DNA of 64,000 bases, taken from Dastarcus helophoroides. Lineage: Eukaryota; Arthropoda; Insecta; Coleoptera; Bothrideridae. The position numbers were made by a program, and so were the translations under genes. Numbering within the stretch: position 1 is the first letter of the stretch; each line of letters begins with the position of its first letter. This document shows positions 34,549 through 44,221 of this stretch, piece by piece. The notes under the pieces were generated by a model. It searched no databases, was not told the DNA's origin, and was given only the letters and a program-made list of their open reading frames with translations. Location of the stretch: assembly GCA_028583605.1 (NCBI GenBank), contig CM053336.1:23793004-23857003 (forward strand), in the 5' to 3' direction.

Positions 34549-34591
34549 ACCAACGACCGGTTTCGATCTTATTAGACCTCATCAGTTTGGT
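34549..34591 (-). ncRNA. Hammerhead ribozyme motif, type I
   Basis: Minus strand: ACCAA (helix I), then A, CTGATGA, helix II GGTCT-AATA-AGATC (five pairs including one G-T), GAAA, CC, GGT, C (cleavage position 17), G, TTGGT (helix I partner). All core residues of the hammerhead are present in order. Helix III is the palindrome ACCGGT without a loop, as in the short-stem versions that work as dimers. Confidence 0.6.
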
Positions 34592-34633
34592 GTATCGAAC
34601 TCAAATGCTGACAAATGTTCCGGGAAGTATCTA

Positions 34634-35221
34634 TACAGGGTCCGCCATTAGTGCCTAAAGAGATATCAAAATGAAATTTTGTCCAGTGGTTTACATCTAT
34701 AGGGAGCACATTTTAAAGTTTTTTTTTAATTTTATTGTACCAGTCATATACAGAGTGTTGATATAAACTTACTTTTTTTTAAATACAACACTCTGTATAT
34801 TTTTAAATATTTAAATAGCCCTATAAAAATGCAGTATACTAACATAGGGTTTTTTAGTAATTATTGGATTTGCAAACTTCCATTACTCTGCATAACTAAG
34901 GAATATAAAACATGTTCATGGTTTATGGAAACCAAAAGACTATCAATGATTAATTTTGTTGCAAATTGGTTAATACTACATCACACTGAGTGTTTACAAA
35001 TGATTGCATGATTTTTATTGGGATATTCAAATATGTAAAAGGGTATTCTATTTAAAAAAAGTAAGTTTATGTCAACTCTCTGTGTATGATTGGTACAATA
35101 AAATGAAAATAATTTTAAAATGTACTCGTAATATATGTACGTCACTGGGTAACATTTTATTTTGATATCTTCTCAGACTTAGGAGCTATTATCTGTTCAC
35201 GCACTAATGGCTCACCCTGTA
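34634..35221. mobile_element. Mariner-type MITE nested in the insertion
   Basis: Ends TACAGGGTCCGCCATTAGTG and CACTAATGGCTCACCCTGTA are inverted, flanked by TA on each side. Arms pair for about 150 bases (34634-34787 with 35055-35221), for instance AGATATCAAAATGAAATTTT with the mirrored AAAATTTCATTTTGATATCT-like word. A second inner motif AACACTCTGTATA is also in each arm. The 60-codon frame at 34829 is chance. Confidence 0.75.
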
Positions 35222-35483
35222 TACTGTAGAATCAACAAATATCCTTCTTATGATTCCTAATTACCGCCACCGATTGGCCATAGAAGAATCTGTGGACAAC
35301 TCCAACAAGTGTCGTATACAAATAGACCTAGACTACAGTATGCAGCCCAGCTATTTTTGGAGTTGTCCCCAGTTTCTTTCATGAAGCAATAGAGGTGGTA
35401 GTACTTGGAAGTGTCATGGAGAATATCCGTTGAATCTATAGTACATGCTTGCCGCAGCATTTGTCAGCATTCGGGTTGGATAT

Positions 35484-35526
35484 ACCAAACTGACGAGATC
35501 TAATACGATCGAAACCAGTCTTTGGT
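35484..35526 (+). ncRNA. Hammerhead ribozyme motif, type I, second copy
   Basis: Plus strand: ACCAA, A, CTGACGA (position 7 is free to vary), helix II GATC-TAATAC-GATC, GAAA, CC, AGT, C, then TTTGGT pairing with ACCAAA. One helix III pair is lost (C against A) compared with 34549-34591. Confidence 0.5.
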
Positions 35527-36219
35527 TTCCAAACTTTGAATTTGATAAATGTTCAAACCTATTGGTCTGTGCATTAGGTCTTGGTTACCGACTTCGGTCG
35601 AAATCGATAGAATATACGTAGAATCGTTTCAGATATAAATAATATGTGTTCCTCAAGAAAAAATAAGTTCCTAAAAAATTACAAGATGGCGATACCCAAA
35701 TTTTACTAAAATTGAACCCGTCTAGATCATTTTCTTGTTTCAAAAATCCTCCATTTGCCAAGTTTCGTTGCAATCGATAAAGCCCTTTCGGAAATAAAAA
35801 TTGTTCCTGGAGGCCAATGATGTCCCTGACAAAATGCAATCTCTAATTTATATAGTTATTGTTTTCTTATCCAAAAAACCCTTATTTACCGAATTTTATC
35901 GAAATCGATACAACCGTTTTTGAGATTAAAATTTCTTCCTCAAGGAGCAAGATGTCCCTAAAAATGGTGATATTAAATTTTTACTAAAATGACATCTATC
36001 TATATTATTTTTTTGTACCAAAAAAACCTTAGTTACCAAGTTTCATCGAAATCGATAGAGCCGTGTAGGAGATAAAAAATTTGTTCCTGAAGAATTAAAA
36101 TGTTCTCAAGAACTGTTGATTCCGAATTTTTACCAAGACACTTATCTGGATCGTCTTTTCAGCTCAAAAAATCCTTAGTTAACAATTTTATCAAAACCGT
36201 GAGAGTCGTTTTACCGAAA

Positions 36220-36500
36220 AATGAATATAGTATATACATATAAACAAATTTAACTTATTTAATGGTATAAGATATATTGAGCATCTGTAGTTTTCATAAA
36301 TTTTTGAATCAGCAATGGATGGGTTAATGAACTTATCCTATTATTAATTGAAACATTAGCATCACAGAAACAGATAGGAAACTCCTAAATAACACAAACC
36401 ATATTAAAATGAAACAATGTATAAGATTCAGTACATAAAATGTAAAAACAATGCTAGAAACCTCACGACTGGCACAAATCATCCCAAAAAGGGCATTAGA
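36220..36500. other. No recognisable feature
   Basis: Unassigned AT-rich sequence after the satellite. The minus frame 36333-36521 is chance. Confidence 0.35.
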
Positions 36501-36680
36501 TGGACAGCTACACCAGCCCATGAAAAAGAATTACAAATGAACAATCAAAGAAAAAGGGGAAAACCTGGACTGAAATAAATAGATCGGCAAAGAACAAAGT
36601 CGATTGGTGGAATTTTGTGGACGCCTTATGCTTCGAAAAGAAGTAAAAGGACCTGTCAGAGACGCTCATTAAAGCAGAGA
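36500..36680 (+). pseudogene. Possible 3' end of a non-LTR retroelement ORF
   Basis: In shifting plus frames the text KRGKPGL, and later VDWWNFVDALCFEK, resembles the C-terminal ends of arthropod non-LTR pol proteins (RGRPKL... W..FV.AL). Too short and broken for assignment. Confidence 0.3.
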
Positions 36681-36886
36681 TTTAACTAGCGAAGTAAAAA
36701 CACAAAGTTTCGTTAGTATACATATATTGGGTATTTAAATGAAAAAGTTGCCACGTGGCTGTGAACATTTCTTGTTTTCTTAAAAATAATGTATTAGAAC
36801 AAATTCAGCCAGCTAGATTATGTTACTTGAATTCTAAATTTCTTGGTGGAAACAAAAAATTTCGGCTAAAAAATTGGGGATTGAAA

Positions 36887-37110
36887 CAACAACAGATATT
36901 AAAAATTCAACGATGTTTCGATAAATATTTGCTATGACTGGACCTGGTTTCGCTTTTCAGCATCATCGGCGGTTATACCAGCAATTTGTATAGCCGTTGT
37001 TATGTTAACAAGCTTCTTCTATCACACACTCCTACGAATATTTCATGTAATCCGAATGTTCATCCAGAGCTTCAATTAGAGGTGTGTTCAGAGGATTAAG
37101 CTGCTCGTTC
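36887..37110 (-). mobile_element. Penelope-like 3' end, inverted copy
   Basis: On the minus strand this reproduces the tail seen at 37375-37560 and 43905-44070: CACCTCTAATTGAAGCTCTG, AACGGCTATACAAATTGCTG, then CGATGATGCTGAAAAGCGAA and ACCAGGTC. The outer flank ATAAATATTTGCTATGAC is mirrored at 37510-37550, so the two tails face each other, an arrangement common at Penelope-like insertions. Confidence 0.6.
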
Positions 37111-37560
37111 ATGTGCTACCCACGTAGGTCAAACATAACGTAAATTTTACATTATGTACAGCAAACATCTTGCTGCCTTCAGAAATAAACATCCAGAAAG
37201 ATAAAATTTTGCAAAGCATCTATTAGAAACAACATAAACTGACATGCATGAACACAGTAGAAATATTACATATTTGCAATAATACCAAAAGACTTTATTT
37301 CTTGGAAGCCATAGAAGTTCACAAAGATTTACAATCTAGTCAATTTACATATACGAACGAGTAGCTTTATCTTCAAAATACATCTCTAATTGAAGGTTTG
37401 GACGAGACTTCGATTAGATGGAATATTAATAGGATTTGTGATCCATGAGTTTGTTAATATAACAACGGCTAAACAAATTGCTAGTATAACCGTCTATGAT
37501 GCTGAAAAGCGAAACCAGGTCATAGCAAATATTTATCGAAATATCGTGATAATAAATAAT
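37110..37560 (+). mobile_element. Penelope-like element fragment (GIY-YIG endonuclease end)
   Basis: The plus strand reads THVGQT then RKF, SKHLAAFRNKHPER, NFAKHLLET, and further on remains of an HEHSRNI/ FLGSH segment: this is the layout of the C-terminal GIY-YIG endonuclease of Penelope-like elements (YVGQT.R.F, SN.AKHL.E..H). Stops interrupt it. Its 3' tail with CTATGATGCTGAAAAGCGAA ends at about 37525. The ORF 37390-37695 runs through the tail and is not a gene. Confidence 0.6.
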
Positions 37561-38470
37561 ATTTTCACTAAAGATTTCCAACAAAAAATGATGAAAGTTA
37601 AAAAAAAAGGGTTTGACTTCGAGTTATTACTTGGAATATATGATCTAAATCTTAAAATCGTAATAAAACATTTGACATCAAAATTATATTTTTAAGAAAT
37701 AGTTTGGATTTTGATTTTTAAGTCCAAATATTAAAAAAATAAATGAATAAAACTTGTAACTTTGAACTCGAAATTTCGAAAAAAGTAAACATTTTAAAAA
37801 ATTACAGGATTTAGCGACATCTCAAGTTTAAACTGAAAATTAAGAGAACCTAAAGTAACAAATATAAAAAAAAATACAAAAGAACATTAACATTTCTCGA
37901 AATTCCATGTTTAAAGCTAACATTTTTAGATAAATAGTATTTTTGTGTTTAAATCTAAAATTATCTAAAAGATTAAAAATTAAAGCTGAAACACAATTAT
38001 TATTATCTTTTAAATTTTTGATTCAGCTCAATAAATGTTAGGCGGGATAAAGGACAAATAATAATAAAATCTAGACGTTCAGTAGACTGAACGGTGGAGT
38101 TAAGAAACCTGGATGTATTTCAAATGTTAAAACATTTTTCGAAATTTGGGAAGTTACAAATAAATGCACTATGATTATTGTGACCTTCTTGGTGGTCTAA
38201 CAAAAACGAAACAATATTTTAGTAACTTGAATAATGATAATTTAATTTTCTGTTAAAATTAAATACTATTTTTCAAAAATTCTTAAATTATCCATCCAGG
38301 ATGTTTAGACTTCCACAAAAAACAAAATTAAATATTCCTTTCAAAATATTTATTCATTCAGGAAATTTAAAGGTTGAATACCTGAATATTTCAAAGGTTA
38401 AAATTTAAAATGTATTTCAAAATTATAAAATCTTTTCCAAAGCTAAAATTTAAAATCTAAGTAACAATCT
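37560..38470. other. AT-rich sequence without gene signal
   Basis: Partly of the AAATTTCGAAAA word family. Nothing else supported. Confidence 0.4.
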
Positions 38471-38472
38471 AA

Positions 38473-38976
38473 GGGTGCGTATAGATTAGACACTCTATTC
38501 CGTACATTTCTTTCTGACATAATAATATATCAAGTAAACCATCCTGAGAGAATCTATCTGAGACTAATCACACAGCTGAGATAAATTACTCGACACAAAT
38601 ACAAACTTCAGCCAGTGACTGAGATATATCTTAAATGTTGTAGTGGTCTACTTTCTCTTGAGATATTTCATGCGATTAACTATTGTTTATCACGTATAAT
38701 ATTGCGATATTATTCCACATATATAATTTGCAAACTTAATTCGACAAAACCTAATCAACATTTGCAAATCACTGGTTGAATATCCACAATTACCAATTAG
38801 ATCACATTTTCATTATTTAAAGCAGCAAAGATATTTTATGTCGACACTTTATCTCAGTTAGAAGTGTCAGCAATTTTATTCTGCTACATTTGCGAGCTAG
38901 TATAAGCGGGCAAGGAAATTAGTCTCAAATACCTAAGATTTCTATTATGAAATAAGTATCTAACCTAAACGCAGCC
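38473..38976. mobile_element. PIF/Harbinger-like MITE, copy 1
   Basis: The ends GGGTGCGTATAGATTAGA and, on the other strand, GGCTGCGTTTAGGTTAGA form the inverted repeat. TAA flanks both sides as a 3-base TWA-type target duplication. The interior matches the copy at 42801-43334 along its whole length (TCTGACATAATAAT, ACAGCTGAGATAAATTACTC, TAGAAGTGTCAGCAATTTTA). No coding capacity. Confidence 0.75.
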
Positions 38977-38979
38977 TAA

Positions 38980-39740
38980 GAGAACGACAGTTTTCTTTAA
39001 AACTTTCAATCTTTTTTTCCAATTTTCTGGGTTATATTTTTAGGTTTTACGTTGTTTTAACTACATTCACAAACTTAAGTTTTAATTTTTATTGAAATTT
39101 TATAGTTTATTTTTACAATTTCGATTTTACTTTTAATATTTACATGTATTTCTTGAAATTAAATTTGAAACAAAACTATAAATTTTGCTTAATTGTTTTT
39201 TTCCTACAAATTCTAATTTTTTTTCCCTCTCATACCAAAATTACCCTTTCCATTTCGACTTTGTTGCTAAAATTTCAAGACGCAAAGAAAGCAAATATTT
39301 CGAAATTATCGTTTTTTCTGAAAATTTCGAAACTTAACTTTAAGTAAAAAAATTACAATTTTCTGCTATCCCAATTTGAGAAACCAAAGTATTTTCTGCC
39401 TTAGCAATTTTTGGTGCGCCTTTGCCCCTGTGCTTGCATGACTTTCTTTACTCATTGTCAGCTATGCCTGCCAGGTGCGCAGATTTAAAAGAAATGACAT
39501 ATTTCACCTTTTTCTTAATAAAATCTAAATAAGCTAGTATTTGATTGTTTTTTTAAGGGTATGATGATAAGCATAAAATTCTGCACCACCTTGCCTCTTC
39601 AACCGATTTTCTATCTTCAATAATAATGAAGATACTCAAATTATCCTGTTCACTGGAAAACACTCAATAAATAATACTGTAATTATTTTTATTAACTGCA
39701 ACAATTAAATTAGGTGAAATATTTATACTACATTATTGTT
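38980..39740. other. Sequence downstream of the lectin gene; AT-rich
   Basis: AT-rich block (39000-39370) of the common word family, then a mixed-composition part. The frame at 39144-39347 is compositional. On the minus strand AATAAA lies at 39688-39693, see the poly(A) entry. Confidence 0.4.
39688..39693 (-). terminator. Candidate poly(A) signal of the lectin gene
   Basis: AATAAA on the minus strand, about 47 bases after the stop codon at 39740. Confidence 0.45.
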
Positions 39741-39831
39741 TAAGAACTTGATAAAGCGCATTTGTCTATCCTTGAAGATTTATTGAAGAGCTGAATGAAC
39801 TTCTTTCGCTCTCGGCACGTTTTTCGTTCCT
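39740..39831 (-). CDS. PAN/C-type lectin-like secreted protein, exon 3 (basic tail)
   Basis: On the minus strand TTTTATTTTGTTGCAG gives a strong acceptor at 39832. The exon continues the frame of exon 2 (phase 1) for residues 271-299 and stops at TAA 39740-39742. The tail is short and strongly basic with two Cys (KERKTCRERKKFIQLF at 271-286). With it the total coding length is 903 bases, exactly 301 codons, which supports but does not prove the join. Another terminal exon elsewhere cannot be excluded. The basic end could bind polyanions such as glycosaminoglycans, but this is only an inference from charge. Confidence 0.55.
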
Positions 39832-39859
39832 CTGCAACAAAATAAAATGTGTTAAAGAT

Positions 39860-40520
39860 TCAAAGTAAATTCTCTGATAAAATTGGTAACAATATAATAA
39901 TTGATATTTTCAATGCTCACTTGGTGGGATTTTTTAATTTCATTCAACCTTTAACTGTAAAATATATTAATAATAAAAATTGGGCCCCCTTGGAGGCTGT
40001 CAACAGAAGTGAAAACTAAAAACTAGAAAATGACAGTGTGTACGTGGTATAGTTCGAACCCACATTAGTAAACAAGTCAGAATATTGGAAATATTTCAAA
40101 ATAAATATTGTCAAACTGACCTACTTTTTTATAATTGTGGTCTGGATACTTGTAGTCCTGTAGTACTTGTGTGAAGACGAATCTAATATTTTTTGATAAC
40201 GAAATCACTTGTACACTGTTTTAATTGATTGCACGTAATGTTCAACATCTTATTAGTACTGTCATCTGTCATTTTTGGAATATTAGAGTACCACATTTTA
40301 TATTGTATTTTCAATGCTCACAAATATTTGGTTTCAAAATAAAAAATAGTACATCTCGAAAAGCACTTCGCCTGCGGCGTTGAGGTCAAATTTTTTTCTC
40401 GTTTTACAAAAACATCGTATCTGCTCTTGTTGTAAGAAGTACTATGGTACTCACTGTTGTACTGTACAGTGATTCTACAATTAAACAATTAAAATAATAA
40501 CCAAACTTAAACACAATTTA
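39860..40520. other. Intron 2 of the lectin gene, no further feature
   Basis: No repeats recognised apart from scattered AT runs up to the hAT element. Confidence 0.4.
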
Positions 40521-40529
40521 AACAATACG

Positions 40530-42612
40530 CAGTGGCGTAATCAGAGGGGGTAAGCGGGGGCGGCCCGCAGCGGGTGTCATCCACTTGGGGTGATGCCCGA
40601 CTGTAATCGTCAGTAGTACCACCTATAAAAATTCGTAAAACTGTGGAACATTGCATAACCACCACTCATAAAATAATATATCTAATAATATGTAGGTGCC
40701 TCCTTGCCTAGTAACTTTATTTCGTTCAGGACCGCTTTAGGGATTTTTTTTTTGGTTTCACGGTGAGCTCAAATAGGTGATACGAGCATAATAAATTGGT
40801 AATTACAATTTTTTCAGTGTACACAATCGATCGATCGAGGATTCCCCCAAAATGTAGTTGTTTTTATCTTCCACTTTCACTGCATCACTGTGGCTAGTCA
40901 GGGAATTCCCGGAATGCTATGATAATGCAGCACTTATAAGTAGCATACACGGGGGAGTGCAATCTATTAAAAAATAAAAAAAACAATAAATCAACTTTTT
41001 TTGGTTATATAGATCATTCAAATAATTTAGTAGCCAACATTCGTTCGCACAAAGTGTGGCTTGCGTTACATTTTTTGGAGCAGTAGAAATAATATTAAAC
41101 TTTTTTCTGCTTCCACAAGCCGCTGGAAAGTGCTCCTTAAACACAGCAAAACATCTGTTAAACGACTTTCGACAACGCCCTGGAGTGCTCATTACACTGC
41201 AGTAAAAGTATTGGCTGAAAATTTTGATGAAATTATTTCTTCGATTGAGGAACTATGTGATCAAGAAGCAAATTTAGACACCAGAGGAGCTGCACAAATC
41301 CTAATGATTGCTGTGTGCCATTTCGCATTTCTTTGCTATCTTTTCTTTTGGAATGTTGTGCTGAGGGAAGTGGACAATGCTCAGATTACATTACAAAGTA
41401 AAGGCTTAGGTGCTAATGAAATAGCCATAAAACGAGAAGCACTTCCTCTGTCCATAGAAGAGAAACGGATGCATCTTGCAGAAGAGGCAATGTACTTTGA
41501 TGTACAAAAATAGGAAGAATACAACATTCCGATGGAACGACGAATTCGTCGCAAGATACGCATGCCTGGCGAGTCGGCATCGTCTGCCCATGCTGGACTT
41601 ACACTTAGAGCGGAACTTCAAAAGTACATGTAAGAATGTCTTGACAGGTTCAATATTCAACACGAATAATGATTAAAGTCCATTCAAGATGTAGCTTCAT
41701 TGTTTGAGGTTATGCAGTCAAAAACTTTGCTTTTGACAAACACTGAAGAGTTAAAATTTGCTATATTAAAATTTGCTGACCTTTACGATGAGGCATTAGA
41801 AACAGAACTGCTCTTAGAAATACCAAGCCTGAGAAAGCGGCTGCGGCTAATATTACTGTTTCTAATTGGGTGACTCCCCGCTCAGCAATAAGTTCTCTGA
41901 AAGAGCTCTTACAGCCAACATTTTTTAGAGTCTGACATCGAAAAATATTGTCAGAAAGTTAATATTATGTTACCATAAAAATTTCTCATGCTAAAGACAT
42001 CTATCAAAATTATCTTATAGGTATCTGTTAGATGTCCGTAATCTGACGACTAAGAAAAGTTATCTGAATGTTAACATTTCCGTGGCTCTTGAAGTTATCG
42101 CTATGATGATATCTTTACGATATATTTCTGATTTAGGTGCTGTACGGGTCTGGAATATTTGAAATTCATTGTGCAATGTGATTTTAAAGAACCGCTTCCG
42201 AATCTAATAGTCGCACTAAAGTCATTGCGTATCAGTTGCTTCATTTGAGAGGAGTTTCAGAAAATTAAAATTAATCAAAAATCTTGCGCGCTACAATGAG
42301 TGAAGCTAGATTAAACAATCTTGGCATTTTAATGATAGAACATGAAGCAACACAAAATATAAATTTCGGTGATGTGATTTCGAAGTTTGCAGGTGTTACA
42401 GCTAGAAGGAAGAAATTTTAATTTTTTACCAACTAAATTTGTTTCACACATCGCTGATTAATAATAAAATAATGTATTAAAATAATTGGTAATATTTTAA
42501 TAAAACATAATTTATTATTACTTTTCTTTTTGATCCTAGAACTTTTGATTGGGTTTTGGGGTGACACCTACAATATCCACCCCGGGTGCCACCTATGCTA
42601 GCTACGTCGCTG
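40530..42612 (+). mobile_element. hAT element with remnant ZMYM1-like transposase
   Basis: The left end is CAGTGGCGTAATCAG at 40530. The right end read on the minus strand is CAGCGACGTAGCTAGC, finishing at 42612, a normal hAT terminus. The flanks ACAATACG (40522-40529) and ACAGTACC (42613-42620) agree at six of eight bases, a decayed 8-base hAT duplication. Near both ends lie GGGGTGAT/GGGGTGAC words. The transposase remnant is in the same orientation. The element sits in intron 2 of the lectin gene, in opposite orientation to the gene. Confidence 0.8.
41061..42420 (+). pseudogene. hAT transposase of the ZMYM1-like type, broken
   Basis: The first frame (41061-41513) carries the WSAHYTAVKVLAENFDEIIS and FLCYLFFWNVVLREVDNAQ segments of the RNase H-like core with its DUF4371-type start. 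The next frame follows near 41550 (DLHLERNF). After several stops the C-terminal dimerisation region is legible at about 42240-42420: FERSFRKLKLIKN, then SEARLNNLGILMIEHEATQN and FGDVISKFAGVTARRKKF with a stop. Several frameshifts and stops make it inactive. The N-terminal zinc finger part is missing or unreadable. ORFs on the minus strand here are shadows. Confidence 0.8.
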
Positions 42613-42689
42613 ACAGTACCCAATAGCCAATTAACTCATAATAAGCATTTATTAATATTAAAGACTCAACTTAAAAGCGGACTTATCAA

Positions 42690-42786
42690 GGGCTAGGTAG
42701 CTTGGTTGGTTAGGGATACATATCACAGGCTTCACAAACTTGAGATTCACAAGTTCGAACCCCGTTCCCTACCGCGCATTTTTTAA
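42690..42786 (+). repeat. tRNA-related sequence with A-box and B-box, possible SINE head
   Basis: TAGCTTGGTTGGTTAGGG resembles a Pol III A-box, and AGTTCGAACCCC about 50 bases later is a good B-box. TTTTTT follows at about 42779. The first GGTAG and last CTACC can pair, but the T arm has mismatches and I could not complete a cloverleaf, so it is a tRNA pseudogene or a SINE head rather than a working tRNA. Confidence 0.4.
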
Positions 42787-42800
42787 GTTTTAAATTTTTA

Positions 42801-43334
42801 GGGTGCGTTTAGATTAGACAATTTATCCCGTACATTTTTCTCTGACATAATAATGTATCAAGTAAAAACCATCCTGAAAGAAGTTATTTGAGACTAATCT
42901 CACAGCTGAGATAAATTACTCGACAGAAATTGTCGACACAAATTTTAGCCAGTGTCTGACATATATCTCAGAAGTTGTAGTCATCTACTTTTTCTCGAGA
43001 TATTTTATGCGATTAACTATTGTATGTCACTTATAATATTGAGAATTGAGGTCCTATTCCATATAACTAATTTGCAAATTTAATTAGACAAAACCTATTC
43101 AATATTTGCAAATCATTGGTTATAGAATTGAATCTCCAGAATAACCAATTAGACCTACACACATTTTGATTATTTGAAAGAGCAAAGACATTTTATGTCG
43201 ACACTCTATCTCAGTTAGAAGTGTCAGCAATTTTATTTAGCTACATTTGTGTCATAGTGTAAACGGGCATGGAAATTTAGTCTCAGATACTTAAGATTTC
43301 TATCATGAAATAAGTCTCTAATCTAACCGCATCC
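42801..43334. mobile_element. PIF/Harbinger-like MITE, copy 2
   Basis: Ends GGGTGCGTTTAGATTAGA and, on the other strand, GGATGCGGTTAGATTAGA, flanked by TTA on both sides. It is a full-length relative of 38473-38976, about 30 bases longer. It lies in intron 2 of the lectin gene. Confidence 0.78.
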
Positions 43335-43685
43335 TTAGGCACGTTTAGTGATTTTTGATAGGAAATAAATTTATCGTTTCGCATTACCATAACGCAAATT
43401 TCGTTACCAATATGCTCCATTGTTAACAATAGAGCATGTTAATAAGGCGTATTGGTGAGCCACGATAGTAACACGAAACCATAAGTTATATTCTATCCAA
43501 AATCGCTAAATGGGCATAAAGAATATAAATAAAATAAATAAAATTATTAAATATAATGTTTCCGACCAATAAGTGTCCACCATGAAGAATGAGATTAAAG
43601 AAGTTTTCACTTCAAAAATATAACCTGTCCAATAATATCTAATATTATTTAAGACTTCATGAAATTTTAATATTTTTGTTATATT
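43335..43685. other. Intronic sequence, no recognisable feature
   Basis: Includes a GAGCATGTTAATAAGGCG area with small inverted words (GCTCCATTGTTAACAATAGAGC, about 43411-43432, is a 9-base-arm hairpin). Otherwise nothing. Confidence 0.35.
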
Positions 43686-43689
43686 TATT

Positions 43690-44070
43690 GCTAAAAAAGG
43701 CAGCGGACTTCAGAAATAAGCATTTAGAAACATCAAATTTTGCAAAGAATCTATTAGAAACACAACATAAATCTACATGAGTGAACACAGTAGAAACATT
43801 ACATATTTGCAAAAATACCAAAAAACTTAATTTCTTAGAAACCATAGAAATTCACAAATATCTACAATCTAGACAATTTACACTTATAAACGAGCAGCTT
43901 GATCTTCTGCACACACCTCTAATCGAAGCTTTGGACGAGAATTCGAATTAGACGGAATATTCGTATTCTGTGATCCACGGAACTTGTTAGCATAACAGCG
44001 TCTAAACAAATTGCTGGTACAACCGCCAATGATGCTGCAAAGCGAAACCAGGTCCGGTCTTAACAAATAT
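43690..44070 (+). mobile_element. Penelope-like element fragment in intron 2 of the lectin gene
   Basis: The plus strand reads FRNKHLETSNFAKNLLETQH, then VNTVETLHICKNTKKLNFL, ETIEIHKYLQSRQFTLINEQ, LDLLHTPLIEALDENSN: the C-terminal endonuclease end of a Penelope-like element, better preserved than at 37110-37560, with one internal stop. The 3' tail has GATGCTGCAAAGCGAAACCA near 44030, the counterpart of the tails at 36.9 and 37.5 kb. It ends within about 160 bases of the lectin exon 2 donor. The minus ORF 43884-44066 is a shadow. Confidence 0.7.
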
Positions 44071-44221
44071 TTATAGAAATATGGTGGAATTTTGAATGTT
44101 GTTGTTTTAATTGCTAATAAAGTTTAATAGTTATAAATATTGAAGAATTACACAAAGTAAGGGTGAGAAATGTCAATTCTAAAAACAAAAATAAGAATTA
44201 GGAATATTTGAGTAAACTTAC

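Larger units (their letters stand above)
34363..35580. mobile_element. 1.2 kb insertion in the satellite with 11-base target duplication and two hammerhead-like cores
   Basis: TTGGTTACCGA stands at 34352-34362 and again at 35581-35591. Taking one copy and the insert away restores the satellite unit. Inside, 34498-34626 and 35455-35575 are inverted copies of each other (GACCAATAGGCTTGAACATT against AATGTTCAAACCTATTGGTC), each with a hammerhead-like core. Short direct matches (CAAATAG, CTAGACT, ATGCAGCCC) also link 34364 with 35318. A further inverted-repeat element sits inside at 34634-35221. The variable-length duplication and ribozyme cores are features known from Penelope-like retroelements, but there is no coding part here. 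Confidence 0.65.
33600..36215. repeat. Satellite-like tandem array, units about 130-155 bases, split by an insertion
   Basis: Words recur in fixed order: CTTAGTTACCAAGTTTCATC, GAAATCGATAGA, a stretch like GAGATAAAAATTGTTCCT, GAAGGAGCAAGATGTCCCTA, then a CCGAATTTTTACTAAAATT block and CTAGATCATTTTCTTGACCC. Positions of the TTACC word at about 33952, 34068, 34221, 34352, 35755, 35883, 36028 and 36174 give spacings of 116-153. About nine diverged units are visible, the first near 33600-33740. The array is broken at 34363-35580 by a foreign insertion. ORFs inside are by-products. Confidence 0.7.

Noticed and set aside
35257..35839. Minus ORFs of 67 and 84 codons
   Set aside because: They lie in the ribozyme-bearing insertion and in satellite units, respectively.
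37390..37695. 101-codon ORF
   Set aside because: It reads through the 3' tail of a Penelope-like element in a non-coding frame.
40040..40075. B-box-like word AGTTCGAACCCAC
   Set aside because: No A-box at the proper distance and no cloverleaf.
44031..44053. Hammerhead-like tail GATGATGCTGCAAAGCGAAAC in the Penelope-like fragment
   Set aside because: The first core bases are CAATGATG rather than CUGAUGA, and I could not close helix I, so I did not list it as a ribozyme, only as a relative.
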